Source: Bog-159 sp963709155
GTDB lineage: Bacteria; Acidobacteriota; Terriglobia; Bryobacterales; Bryobacteraceae
Length of the DNA stretch: 64,000 nucleotides
Assembly: GCA_963709155.1 (NCBI GenBank)
Contig: CAVPVD010000007.1
Span: 2,790,001-2,854,000, forward strand
Direction of reading: 5' to 3'
A program made the position numbers and the translations under genes. This document shows positions 24,843 through 31,512 of this stretch, in pieces. Every line of letters begins with the position of its first letter. Within the stretch, counting starts at the first letter, position 1. The notes under the pieces were generated by a model that ran no database searches, had not been told where the DNA came from, and was given only the letters and a program-made list of their open reading frames with translations.

Positions 24843-26508
24843 AAGTCGCGTGGCGCCGGGCCACTATCAAAGTAATGTCGTCGGCTGGCGGCGATCCCGC
24901 TGTAAATGTGGTTAAGGCCTGGGTGACCGCGACCACGATGTCCGGCGCGCTCTTGGTGCGGTTGGCGGCCAGCACCTGGGCGAATTGCTCGTCGCCAAAC
25001 TCTTCGTCTTTGGCGTTGCTGGCTTCGGTGACGCCGTCGCTGTAGATGGCCAGGACGTCGCCGGGTTCGAGTTTCGCGCGATATTCGGCGTAGTTGGCTA
25101 GCGACAGAATACCCAGCGGCGGGCCGCCGCCATCCAGGCTCTCCACGGCGCCATTGGCACGCACGATTACTGGGGGATTGTGCCCGGCGCTGCAGTAGCC
25201 GAGGTCGCCGGTGCCCGCGTCCAGCACGCAAAAGAAGAAGGTAATAAAGCGATTGCTGGGGCAATTCTTGCAGGTGATTTTGTTCAGGCGGTTCATGACC
25301 GCAGCCAGATTTTGGGGTTCGTCCGCCAGCACCTGCACGCGGGCCTGCAGGCCCATCATCATGAGGGAGGCGGGCATTCCCTTGCCGGAAACATCGCCCA
25401 GCACCATGGCGACGCGTCCGTTGGGATACGCGAAGAAATCGTAGTAATCGCCGCCCACGGTGCGGCAGGCGGCATTGTAGCCGGCCAGGTCGGCGCCTTC
25501 GACTTTGGGCGCGCCGCCGGGGAGAAAGCTGCGCTGGATCTCGGCCGCCTGGTCCAACTCGCGGGCCATGCGGCGTTCGATCTCTTCGACTTCGGACAAG
25601 CGCGCATGCTCGATGCGAATGGCGGCCACGTTGGCCATGACGGTCAGCAGGCTGAGATCGTCCTTGGTGAAAGCGCGGAACATGTTGGGCGAATCCACAT
25701 AGATGAGGCCGATGGTGCGCTTTTCGGTTTGCAAGGGCACGGCCATGAGGGTGCGGACCTTCTGTTCCACGATGCTCATGCGTTCGCGGAAAGCCTCGTC
25801 CAACTGGGCATCGCGCACCAGCACGGAAGCCTTCTCGTTGATGACGCGGTCGCGCACGGCGGAGCTGATATGGAAGCCTTCGCCCTTGTTGGCCTTGACT
25901 TCCAGGTGCTCGCCTTCGATGGTCATGACCACGCCGCGCTGCGCGCCGACGCCTTCGATGGCCAGATCGAGGATCAGGGGAAAGAGATCGGCCAAGGTAC
26001 CGCGGCCGGCAAGTTCCTGTCCGGCGCGGATGAGGGCCTGGACCTGTTTGGTGCCATGCTGGCCGGGACGGTCGACAATCGTCTGGCTGGAGAGCGCGCC
26101 TTCGAGGCTGGTGAAGATGGTGGAAGTGCTGGGCGGATCGGGCTCACCGGATTCGAAGACCACGACGCCCTCGGCGGGCCGCGCGGGCGCGCCCACATCG
26201 TCGAAAACGATGGCGAGATGGCCGGCGGTGATGCGGTCGCCGGGCTTCAGCTTGAGCTTGGCGCGGAGCGGGATGTTATTGACCATCGTGCCGTTCTTGC
26301 TGCCCAGATCCTGGACGGTCCAATCGTCGCCATCGCGTTCGAGGACCATGTGCTGGCGGGACAGGCCGGCATCGTCAGGGAAGCACAATTCGGCCGTGCT
26401 GGAACGGCCTACCGTGAAGCGGTCTGCCTGTAGGGGGACGGATTTGATCTGACCGTCGGGGCACTGGATGACGATCTCCCGGGACATGCTGGGTTTGGGA
26501 ATTGCCAC
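24841..26508 (-). CDS. FHA-GAF-SpoIIE (PP2C-type) serine phosphatase
   Basis: Three domains in order: FHA phosphothreonine-binding (residues ~10-100, GRSSTAE, LSRQHM, DLGSKNGTMVNN), GAF sensor (~150-305), and a SpoIIE/RsbU-type PP2C phosphatase (~330-550) with GGDYYDF, LGDVSGKGMPASLMM and the metal-binding IYSDGVTEA near the end. It probably dephosphorylates an anti-anti-sigma factor or a kinase product and is recruited by phosphothreonine through FHA. The GTG at 26508 lies five bases after a TATAAT box, consistent with leaderless translation; an ATG at 26487 is the alternative. No STAS or RsbW gene adjoins. Confidence 0.92.
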   Translation of the reverse strand: MAIPKPSMSREIVIQCPDGQIKSVPLQADRFTVGRSSTAELCFPDDAGLSRQHMVLERDGDDWTVQDLGSKNGTMVNNIPLRAKLKLKPGDRITAGHLAIVFDDVGAPARPAEGVVVFESGEPDPPSTSTIFTSLEGALSSQTIVDRPGQHGTKQVQALIRAGQELAGRGTLADLFPLILDLAIEGVGAQRGVVMTIEGEHLEVKANKGEGFHISSAVRDRVINEKASVLVRDAQLDEAFRERMSIVEQKVRTLMAVPLQTEKRTIGLIYVDSPNMFRAFTKDDLSLLTVMANVAAIRIEHARLSEVEEIERRMARELDQAAEIQRSFLPGGAPKVEGADLAGYNAACRTVGGDYYDFFAYPNGRVAMVLGDVSGKGMPASLMMMGLQARVQVLADEPQNLAAVMNRLNKITCKNCPSNRFITFFFCVLDAGTGDLGYCSAGHNPPVIVRANGAVESLDGGGPPLGILSLANYAEYRAKLEPGDVLAIYSDGVTEASNAKDEEFGDEQFAQVLAANRTKSAPDIVVAVTQALTTFTAGSPPADDITLIVARRHAT

Positions 26509-26513
26509 AGTTG

Positions 26514-26542
26514 ATTATAGCCGAGTCCACGCTCGCGGTCAG
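26514..26542 (-). promoter_or_regulatory. Promoter of the FHA-GAF-SpoIIE phosphatase
   Basis: On the minus strand CTGACC (26542-26537), 17 bases, TATAAT (26519-26514). Only five bases separate the -10 box from the GTG at 26508, so transcription would begin at or beside the start codon. Confidence 0.6.
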
Positions 26543-26548
26543 GGGAAT

Positions 26549-26612
26549 AGCGGGACTTAAAAGTCCCGCCGGCACGCTGAAGCGTGCGCCACGGGCTGAA
26601 AACCGGTAGGCC
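26549..26612. repeat. Mosaic palindromic repeat, copy A
   Basis: Three successive hairpins: GCGGGACTT/AAGTCCCGC, GCACGCT-GAA-GCGTGC, and a weaker GGGCTGAAAACCGGT element. The first two are shared almost base for base with 33996-34041 and 55527-55572. Position between two genes that are both on the minus strand. Confidence 0.8.
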
Positions 26613-26634
26613 GCGGTCGAGCAAGAAATAAGTC

Positions 26635-27033
26635 TCAGTTCCGCAGCGTCAGACCCTCTAAAACGTAGTTCTCAACGGCAGCATCCACCGTCACAAAGGC
26701 CAGCTCCTCCTCGATAGCCTGAGCCATAAGCAGGTGGTCGAATGGGTCTTTGTGCAGCACGGGGATGGTACCGATGTGACTGACATGATCCCTCCGCAAG
26801 GGCAGTTCCGTCGCCTGGAGATCGACCATGGCGGCGGTTAGGAGTTCGCAGGTGAACGGAAAACTGTCCGGGTCTTTGCGATGCTTCAAAGCGACCTCGA
26901 GGAAGGAAACGACACTGATAAAACGCTGGTCCGCTTCGAGCACCAGCTTCCGTAGACGATCCGGCACCCGGCTTGGCTCGGTCGATAGCCAGATGACCAT
27001 GTGTGTGTCGAGCAGGACCCGCGAGTTTACCAC
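26635..27033 (-). CDS. vapC: VapC-type PIN-domain toxin
   Basis: PIN-domain ribonuclease of 132 residues. The first acidic residue is in LLDTHMVIWL, a Glu in SFLEVALKH, and the paired Asp in HKDPFDHLLMAQAIEE and VTVDAAV, as in VapC toxins that cleave tRNA or rRNA. It overlaps the upstream Phd/VapB-like gene by seven bases, the usual antitoxin-first order. The antitoxin should block the active site and repress the operon. Confidence 0.9.
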   Translation of the reverse strand: MVNSRVLLDTHMVIWLSTEPSRVPDRLRKLVLEADQRFISVVSFLEVALKHRKDPDSFPFTCELLTAAMVDLQATELPLRRDHVSHIGTIPVLHKDPFDHLLMAQAIEEELAFVTVDAAVENYVLEGLTLRN

Positions 27034-27266
27034 CTGCCCTCGACGAATGCGTCGGCCTCGTCGTCAGGCATAGCGAAAAGCAGCGATTCCTTCACGGGCT
27101 TGACCTTGCCTCGCAGCGTTCCAAATTTGGGTTTCGGTTCGATCGCCGCCACCACCTGGAGTTGGAACCGCTGGCCGCTCCGGGTGATGATGACTTCTTC
27201 ACCGGATTCGGCTTGCTTGAGGAGTTTTGAAAGGTTGGTCTTCGCGTAATGAACGTCGCACTCCAT
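27027..27266 (-). CDS. Phd/VapB-type antitoxin
   Basis: The ATG at 27266 gives 79 residues beginning ECDVHYAKTNLSKLLKQ, followed by GEEVIITRSGQRFQLQV, the N-terminal DNA-binding fold of Phd/YefM antitoxins, and an acidic tail (DDEADAFVEG) that would wrap the toxin. A longer open frame upstream is Ser/Pro-rich and unlikely. The ATG lies seven bases after a -10 box, so the mRNA probably has almost no leader. It is co-transcribed with VapC. Confidence 0.88.
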   Translation of the reverse strand: MECDVHYAKTNLSKLLKQAESGEEVIITRSGQRFQLQVVAAIEPKPKFGTLRGKVKPVKESLLFAMPDDEADAFVEGRW

Positions 27267-27273
27267 TTTTTTC

Positions 27274-27302
27274 AATTTAGCTAATCGACTAGCTAGAGTC
27301 AA
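27274..27302 (-). promoter_or_regulatory. Toxin-antitoxin promoter with embedded operator
   Basis: On the minus strand TTGACT (27302-27297), 17 bases, TAAATT (27279-27274). The near-palindrome TAGCTAATCGACTAGCTA (27278-27295, 16 of 18 positions symmetric) fills the spacer and contains two TAGCTA boxes six bases apart, an ideal place for antitoxin-mediated repression. Confidence 0.65.
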
Positions 27303-27315
27303 GGACGGCCACGGG

Positions 27316-27606
27316 TTAGGCCACACGGTGGGTGCGGACGGCGCGGAGGGGCTGGGCGATGAGCGCGCCGGCCGCGGCGGCGAACCGCTGGGTGTGGGGC
27401 AGTTGGACGTGCGCGTCGAAAGCCGCTTCATCGACCCACTCAGAGTGGATGTAGTAAGTTAAGGGCCCGCGCGTGGATTCATAGAGATGGATGCGGAGGC
27501 AGCCGGGCTCGGCGCGGGTGGGCGGCAGGACGCGCTCCAATTCGTCACGCAGTTGTAACTCTTTTTCCGGGAGCGGTTCGAGGCGGGCAAAGATGTAAAG
27601 CGGCAT
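27316..27606 (-). CDS. Antibiotic-biosynthesis-monooxygenase (ABM/YgiN-like) domain protein
   Basis: The start at 27606 gives 96 residues with the ABM ferredoxin-like pattern: PLYIFARLEPLPEKE, then LRDELERVLPPTRAEPGCL, YESTRGPLTYYIHSEWVD and FDAHVQLPHTQRF. Such small dimeric proteins act as quinol or quinone monooxygenases, or bind heme or flavin. The precise substrate is not visible. It is divergent from the XRE regulator, with 84 bases between the two starts. Confidence 0.85.
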   Translation of the reverse strand: MPLYIFARLEPLPEKELQLRDELERVLPPTRAEPGCLRIHLYESTRGPLTYYIHSEWVDEAAFDAHVQLPHTQRFAAAAGALIAQPLRAVRTHRVA

Positions 27607-27644
27607 CCACCCCAGGATAGCTGAAAACAAGCCAAATATTTCTC

Positions 27645-27673
27645 TTGACACATATCACAAATTGCTATATTCT
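27645..27673 (+). promoter_or_regulatory. Promoter of the XRE-NfeD-flotillin-PspA cluster
   Basis: A consensus TTGACA (27645-27650), exactly 17 bases, then TATTCT (27668-27673), 16 bases before the XRE start codon. ATTGC (27661-27665) and GCAAT (27685-27689) flank the -10 box as an inverted repeat, a possible autoregulatory site. Confidence 0.65.
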
Positions 27674-27689
27674 GATTACGATCTGCAAT

Positions 27690-28226
27690 ATGAAACTGGG
27701 AGAAAAGCTCCGGTACCTGCGGGAAATCGAAGGCGCGCTGCGCGGGCGGGATGGCGCGCTGACGCAGGCGGAAGTGGTGCGGCTGTTGAAAAAGGAACTG
27801 CGCGAGACCATCAGCCAGGCCTACCTGTCGCAGATCGAGAGCGGCGCGCGGCCGCACCTGACGAATTCCAGCCGGATGCTGCTGGCGAAGTTTTACAAGG
27901 TACATCCGGGTTACCTGGTGGACGATCCGGAGGGTTATCAGGAGGAATTGATCTCCGACCTGGGCGCGCTGGAGAACAAGCTGGATTTGTGGCTGATCAA
28001 CGGGGCCGAGCGGTTCCACGGCGATCCGGAGATGAGCCAGGCGCTGCTGCGGGTGGCGCGGCACGAGGATTCGCGGATGTGCGTGGTGTTGTTGGGGGCA
28101 ATCCTGGATAACCCGGGGCTGGCCGAGCGATTGTTGCAGGTGTTGAGGCCCCCGGCGGGGGCCGCGGAGGCTTCGCCCAAGGCTTTGCCTAAATCTTTGT
28201 CCAAAGCAGGGAGGCGATCGCAATGA
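27690..28226 (+). CDS. XRE-family helix-turn-helix regulator of the membrane-integrity cluster
   Basis: Residues 1-75 are a Cro/C1-type domain: MKLGEKLRYLREIEG, LTQAEVVRLLKKEL, and the recognition helix ISQAYLSQIESGARPHLT. Residues 75-178 are helical and may sense a signal or dimerise. The start at 27690 follows a consensus promoter. The stop overlaps the next ATG (ATGA). As first gene of the operon that continues with NfeD-like, flotillin and PspA genes, it is probably their autoregulator. The inducer is unknown. Confidence 0.85.
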   Translation: MKLGEKLRYLREIEGALRGRDGALTQAEVVRLLKKELRETISQAYLSQIESGARPHLTNSSRMLLAKFYKVHPGYLVDDPEGYQEELISDLGALENKLDLWLINGAERFHGDPEMSQALLRVARHEDSRMCVVLLGAILDNPGLAERLLQVLRPPAGAAEASPKALPKSLSKAGRRSQ

Positions 28227-28840
28227 CGTGGGCGGATTTTTATCTGATTTGTTTTCTGTCGGGGCTGGCGCTGAGCCTGCTGTCGGTGTTGACCGGCAGC
28301 GCGCATCTGAACCTGCCGCATATCCATGTGCCGCACGTGCATGTGCCGCATGTACATGCGCCGCAGTTGCATGGGCCCGCGGCGGAGGAAGGCCTCCCAT
28401 GGCTGAATTTCGGCACGATGACGGCGTTTCTGGCGTGGTTCGGCGGTACGGGGTACCTGCTGGAGCGCTATTACGCCGTGTGGTTCCTGGTGGCGCTGGC
28501 GATTGCGATTCTGAGCGGATTGGGCGGCGCGGCCATCGTGTTCTGGTTCCTGGCCAAGCTGGCGGGCGACGAACAGGCGCTCGATCCGGCGGACTACGAC
28601 ATGATCGGCGTGCTGGGCAAGCTTAGCATTCCGATCCGGGAAGGCGGGACCGGCGAGCTGATTTTTTCGCAGGAAGGCGTGCGCCGGGTTTCGGGAGCGC
28701 GCAGCGACGACGGGACAGCCATCTCCAAGGGCGCGGAAGTGGTGGTGCAGCGGTACGAGAAGGGCATCGCCTACGTGCGCCGCTGGGAGGATATGGCGGG
28801 GGAAACGGAAGTCGGGAGCCGGGAGTCGGAAAGCCGGTAG
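28223..28840 (+). CDS. NfeD-like membrane protein with a histidine-rich loop
   Basis: Membrane helices at residues ~5-25, ~68-85 and ~90-115 flank an unusual segment, HIHVPHVHVPHVHAPQLH, between helix 1 and helix 2. A C-terminal OB-like domain follows (MIGVLGKLSIPIREGGTGEL and GAEVVVQRYEKGIAYV). NfeD-type proteins partner flotillins in membrane microdomains, and a flotillin gene follows here, so the pairing fits. The His-rich stretch could bind metal. Start ATG overlaps the XRE stop behind GGGAGG. Confidence 0.72.
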   Translation: MTWADFYLICFLSGLALSLLSVLTGSAHLNLPHIHVPHVHVPHVHAPQLHGPAAEEGLPWLNFGTMTAFLAWFGGTGYLLERYYAVWFLVALAIAILSGLGGAAIVFWFLAKLAGDEQALDPADYDMIGVLGKLSIPIREGGTGELIFSQEGVRRVSGARSDDGTAISKGAEVVVQRYEKGIAYVRRWEDMAGETEVGSRESESR

Positions 28841-28848
28841 TGGGTCAG

Positions 28849-28890
28849 AGCCGGCTGAAAGCCGGCTGCGGGCAGAATTGCCCGCCCCAC
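28849..28890. repeat. Mosaic palindromic repeat, copy B
   Basis: Two perfect hairpins: AGCCGGCT-GAA-AGCCGGCT (28849-28867) and GCGGGCA-GAAT-TGCCCGC (28868-28885), ending in CCCAC. The second is shared with copy E at 41463-41531. It sits inside the operon between the NfeD-like and flotillin genes. Confidence 0.8.
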
Positions 28891-28908
28891 AAAACCTAAA
28901 GGAGAAGT

Positions 28909-30348
28909 ATGCAGAAGGACATGGTAGTGGTTGTCGTGTTGTTGATGTTACTCGCGATCGTGTTGATCGCGTCGATGTTGGCACGGTTGTACCGCAAGGC
29001 GGGTCCGCACGAAGCCCTGATCGTCTACGGACGCAAGGGGACGCGTATCGTGAAGGGACGCGGCACCGTGATTTGGCCGGTAGTGGAGAGTTTCAAGAGC
29101 CTGTCGCTCGAATTGATGTCGTTCGACGTCGCTCCACAGCAGGATCTTTACACCCGTCAAGGTGTAGCGGTCACGGTGGAGGCTGTGGCGCAGATCAAGG
29201 TGAAGTCCGATCCGGAGTCGATTCAGACTGCCGCTGAGCAGTTTCTGACGAAGACGGACCAGGAGAGAGAAGGGCTGATCCGGCTGGTGATGGAAGGCCA
29301 CCTGCGCGGGATCATCGGGCAGTTGACGGTGGAAGAGATCGTGAAGCAGCCGGAGATGGTGGGCGACCGGATGCGCTCGACGTGCGCGGACGATATGAAC
29401 AAGATGGGGCTGGAAGTGATCTCGTTCACCATCAAGGAAGTCCGGGATAAGAACGAGTACATCAGCAACATGGGCCGGCCGGACGTAGCGCGCATCAAGC
29501 GGGATGCGGATGTAGCCGCCGCCGAAGCCGAGCGAGACACGGCCATCAAACGCGCGGAAGCGACGCGCGCCGCCGCCGTGGCCAAGGCGCAAGCCGATCA
29601 GGAGCGGGTGCTGGCGGAAACGCTGTCGCAGGCCAAGCAGGCGGAAGCCACGCGCGACCTGGAGATCAAGAAGGCGAATTACAACGAGACCATCAAGAAG
29701 CAGCAGGCCTCGGCCGATAAAGCGTACGAAATCCAGGCCAACGTGATGCAGCAGCAGGTGATGGCGGAGCAGGTGAAGATCCAGCAGGTACAGAAGGAAC
29801 ACGAAGTTGCCGTGCAGGATGCCGAAATCCAGCGCCGCGAGCGCGAGTTGATCGCCACCGTGCTGAAACCGGCGGAAGTGGAGCGGAGGCGGATCGAGAC
29901 GCTGGCGGAAGCCGAGAAATCGAAACTGGTGATGGAAGCCGACGGGCATGCCGCCGCCATTCGGGCGCAGGGCGAGGCGGAAGCCGAGATCATCTTCAAG
30001 AAAGGCGAGGCGGAAGCCAAGGCCATGAACGTGAAGGCCGAAGCGTATCAGGAGTACAACCAGGCCGCGGTCGTGGACAAACTGATCAGCGGTTTGCCCG
30101 AGATCGTGCGCGCGCTGGCGGCGCCGCTGGCCAATGTGGACAAGATCACCATCATCTCGACGGGCGATGGCCACTCGGCGGGCATGAACAAGATCACGGG
30201 AGATATGGCGGCGATGGCGGCGCAGATTCCGGCGCTGTTTGAAACGCTGTCGGGGATGAACATATCCGAACTGTTCTCGAAGGTGAAGCAGATCGGCGAG
30301 AGCAAACCTAAGCCGCCCGAGGACAAGGCCAAGGGAGCGGCGGTCTAG
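28909..30348 (+). CDS. Flotillin-family SPFH-domain protein
   Basis: One N-terminal membrane anchor (VVVVVLLMLLAIVLIASML) is followed by an SPFH domain (residues ~30-200, with GPHEALIVYGRKG and GLEVISFTIKEVRD) and a long Ala/Glu-rich coiled coil (~200-400, for example AAAEAERDTAIKRAEA). A shorter tail carries the ADGHAAAIRAQGEAEAE helices and the C-terminal flotillin segment. Such proteins oligomerise into cages or lipid microdomains. 479 residues; AAAGGAGAAG precedes the ATG. Flanked by NfeD-like and PspA genes, as in many membrane-stress operons. Confidence 0.93.
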   Translation: MQKDMVVVVVLLMLLAIVLIASMLARLYRKAGPHEALIVYGRKGTRIVKGRGTVIWPVVESFKSLSLELMSFDVAPQQDLYTRQGVAVTVEAVAQIKVKSDPESIQTAAEQFLTKTDQEREGLIRLVMEGHLRGIIGQLTVEEIVKQPEMVGDRMRSTCADDMNKMGLEVISFTIKEVRDKNEYISNMGRPDVARIKRDADVAAAEAERDTAIKRAEATRAAAVAKAQADQERVLAETLSQAKQAEATRDLEIKKANYNETIKKQQASADKAYEIQANVMQQQVMAEQVKIQQVQKEHEVAVQDAEIQRRERELIATVLKPAEVERRRIETLAEAEKSKLVMEADGHAAAIRAQGEAEAEIIFKKGEAEAKAMNVKAEAYQEYNQAAVVDKLISGLPEIVRALAAPLANVDKITIISTGDGHSAGMNKITGDMAAMAAQIPALFETLSGMNISELFSKVKQIGESKPKPPEDKAKGAAV

Positions 30349-30363
30349 TTAACGAGTTGTGAT

Positions 30364-30387
30364 GGGGCCGGGCATTACGCCGGCCCC
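30364..30387 (+). other. GC hairpin between flotillin and pspA
   Basis: GGGGCCGG and CCGGCCCC form an 8-bp stem with an 8-base loop. No T-run follows, so it is not a standard terminator. It might act in mRNA processing or partial attenuation within the operon. Confidence 0.4.
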
Positions 30388-30407
30388 GATTCAGAAAGGA
30401 GAAGATT

Positions 30408-31064
30408 ATGGCACTACTAGAAAGAGTATCTACACTGGTTCGCGCGAATCTGAACGACCTGATCGACAAGGCCGAGGATCCGGAGAAGATGATCAAGCAG
30501 GTGATTCTGGACATGCAGAACCAACTGTTGCAGGTGAAGACGCAGGTGGCGATCGCCATCGCCGATCAGCACGTGCTGGAGAAGAAGCACCAGGAAAACG
30601 AAGAGAAGACGGCGGAGTGGGTGCGCAAGGCGGAGATGGCGGTGGACAAGAAGCAGGACGACCTGGCGCGGGTGGCGCTGGAGCGCTCGGTGAGCTTCCG
30701 CAATATGGGAGAGAGCTTCCGGCAGCAGGTGGCCGATCAGAAGGCGCAGGTGGAGAACCTGAAATCGGCGCTGCAGAAATTGGAACAGAAACTGGCGGAG
30801 GCGCAGGCCAAGAAAGACGTCCTGATCGCGCAGCATCGGCGGGCGCGCGCGGCCACGAAGGCCACGGACGCGCAGTTCGCCACCAGCGAGCATTCGACGG
30901 CGGCTACCTTCGATCGGATGAAGGACAAGGTCCGGCACAGCGAAGCCGTCAGCCAGGCGCGGGCGGAGTTGTTCAAAGACGATGTAGAGGAGCGGCTGGC
31001 GGCGCTCGATAAGCAGGACCAGATCGAAAAGATGCTGGCGGACATGAAGGCCAAGCGAGGGTAA
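30408..31064 (+). CDS. pspA: PspA/IM30 (Vipp1)-family membrane-protecting protein
   Basis: An almost entirely helical coiled-coil protein of 218 residues. The amphipathic N-terminal helix and RANLNDLIDKAEDPEKMIKQ are the family signature, and the C-terminal part carries the expected hairpin (LDKQDQIEKMLADMKAKRG). PspA binds stressed inner membrane, stabilises it and forms ESCRT-III-like assemblies. AAAGGAGAAG lies before the ATG, the same leader as the flotillin gene. The classical PspBC and PspF partners are absent; the XRE regulator at the operon head may replace PspF control. Confidence 0.94.
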   Translation: MALLERVSTLVRANLNDLIDKAEDPEKMIKQVILDMQNQLLQVKTQVAIAIADQHVLEKKHQENEEKTAEWVRKAEMAVDKKQDDLARVALERSVSFRNMGESFRQQVADQKAQVENLKSALQKLEQKLAEAQAKKDVLIAQHRRARAATKATDAQFATSEHSTAATFDRMKDKVRHSEAVSQARAELFKDDVEERLAALDKQDQIEKMLADMKAKRG

Positions 31065-31073
31065 GAAGCGCAC

Positions 31074-31493
31074 ATGACGCCCCTGGAAATAGCTTTGCTG
31101 TTCGCGATCGCCGCGCTGGTCTACCAGGAGATTTCCTGGAGGGACAGGGCGCGGCGCATCCAAGCCGATTACGAGAAGCGCATTTCGACCGAAGTGGCGA
31201 TGGCGTACGAGAGCAGCCTGGCGGACGATGAGGGGCCGGTCCGGGCGCTGACGTTTCAGGCGGAAAAGCAGGAGCCGCGCGGGTTATTTCACGAAGTGAC
31301 GCGGCACTTGTTCATCGCGGTGACCATGAATGGGGACGCGGTGAGATATGCGGCCGGCGATCTGAATGAGATCGAGCGGTTCAGCATTCCGCCGGAGATC
31401 AAGCGGGCGATTCTGGAGTTTGTGACGCCCGCGGGTGAGATGGCGATGGGGGGACTTAAAGACGGCGGACTGAAGTCCGCCGCAGCACGCTGA
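31074..31493 (+). CDS. Small single-span membrane protein of the flotillin-PspA operon
   Basis: Starts nine bases after pspA. One N-terminal helix (LEIALLFAIAALVYQEI) is followed by a charged linker and a soluble domain (TFQAEKQEPRGLFHEVTRH, then AVRYAAGDLNEIERFSIP). I do not recognise the family. The last ~15 residues are encoded by intergenic palindromic repeat copy C (31451-31505), so the original stop was probably overwritten by repeat insertion. Operon position suggests a helper in the membrane-protection cluster. Confidence 0.65.
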   Translation: MTPLEIALLFAIAALVYQEISWRDRARRIQADYEKRISTEVAMAYESSLADDEGPVRALTFQAEKQEPRGLFHEVTRHLFIAVTMNGDAVRYAAGDLNEIERFSIPPEIKRAILEFVTPAGEMAMGGLKDGGLKSAAAR

Positions 31494-31505
31494 AGCGTGC
31501 GCCAC
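31451..31505. repeat. Mosaic palindromic repeat, copy C (partly coding)
   Basis: Hairpins GGCGGACT-GAA-GTCCGCC and GCACGCT-GAA-GCGTGC preceded by a GGGACTTAAA element. The second hairpin matches copies A and D. The left 43 bases are read as the C-terminus of the upstream membrane protein. Confidence 0.75.
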
Positions 31506-31512
31506 ACGGAGT

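Noticed and set aside
30364..30387. Rho-independent terminator between flotillin and pspA
   Set aside because: The stem is strong but no T-run follows, and pspA shares the same leader and orientation.
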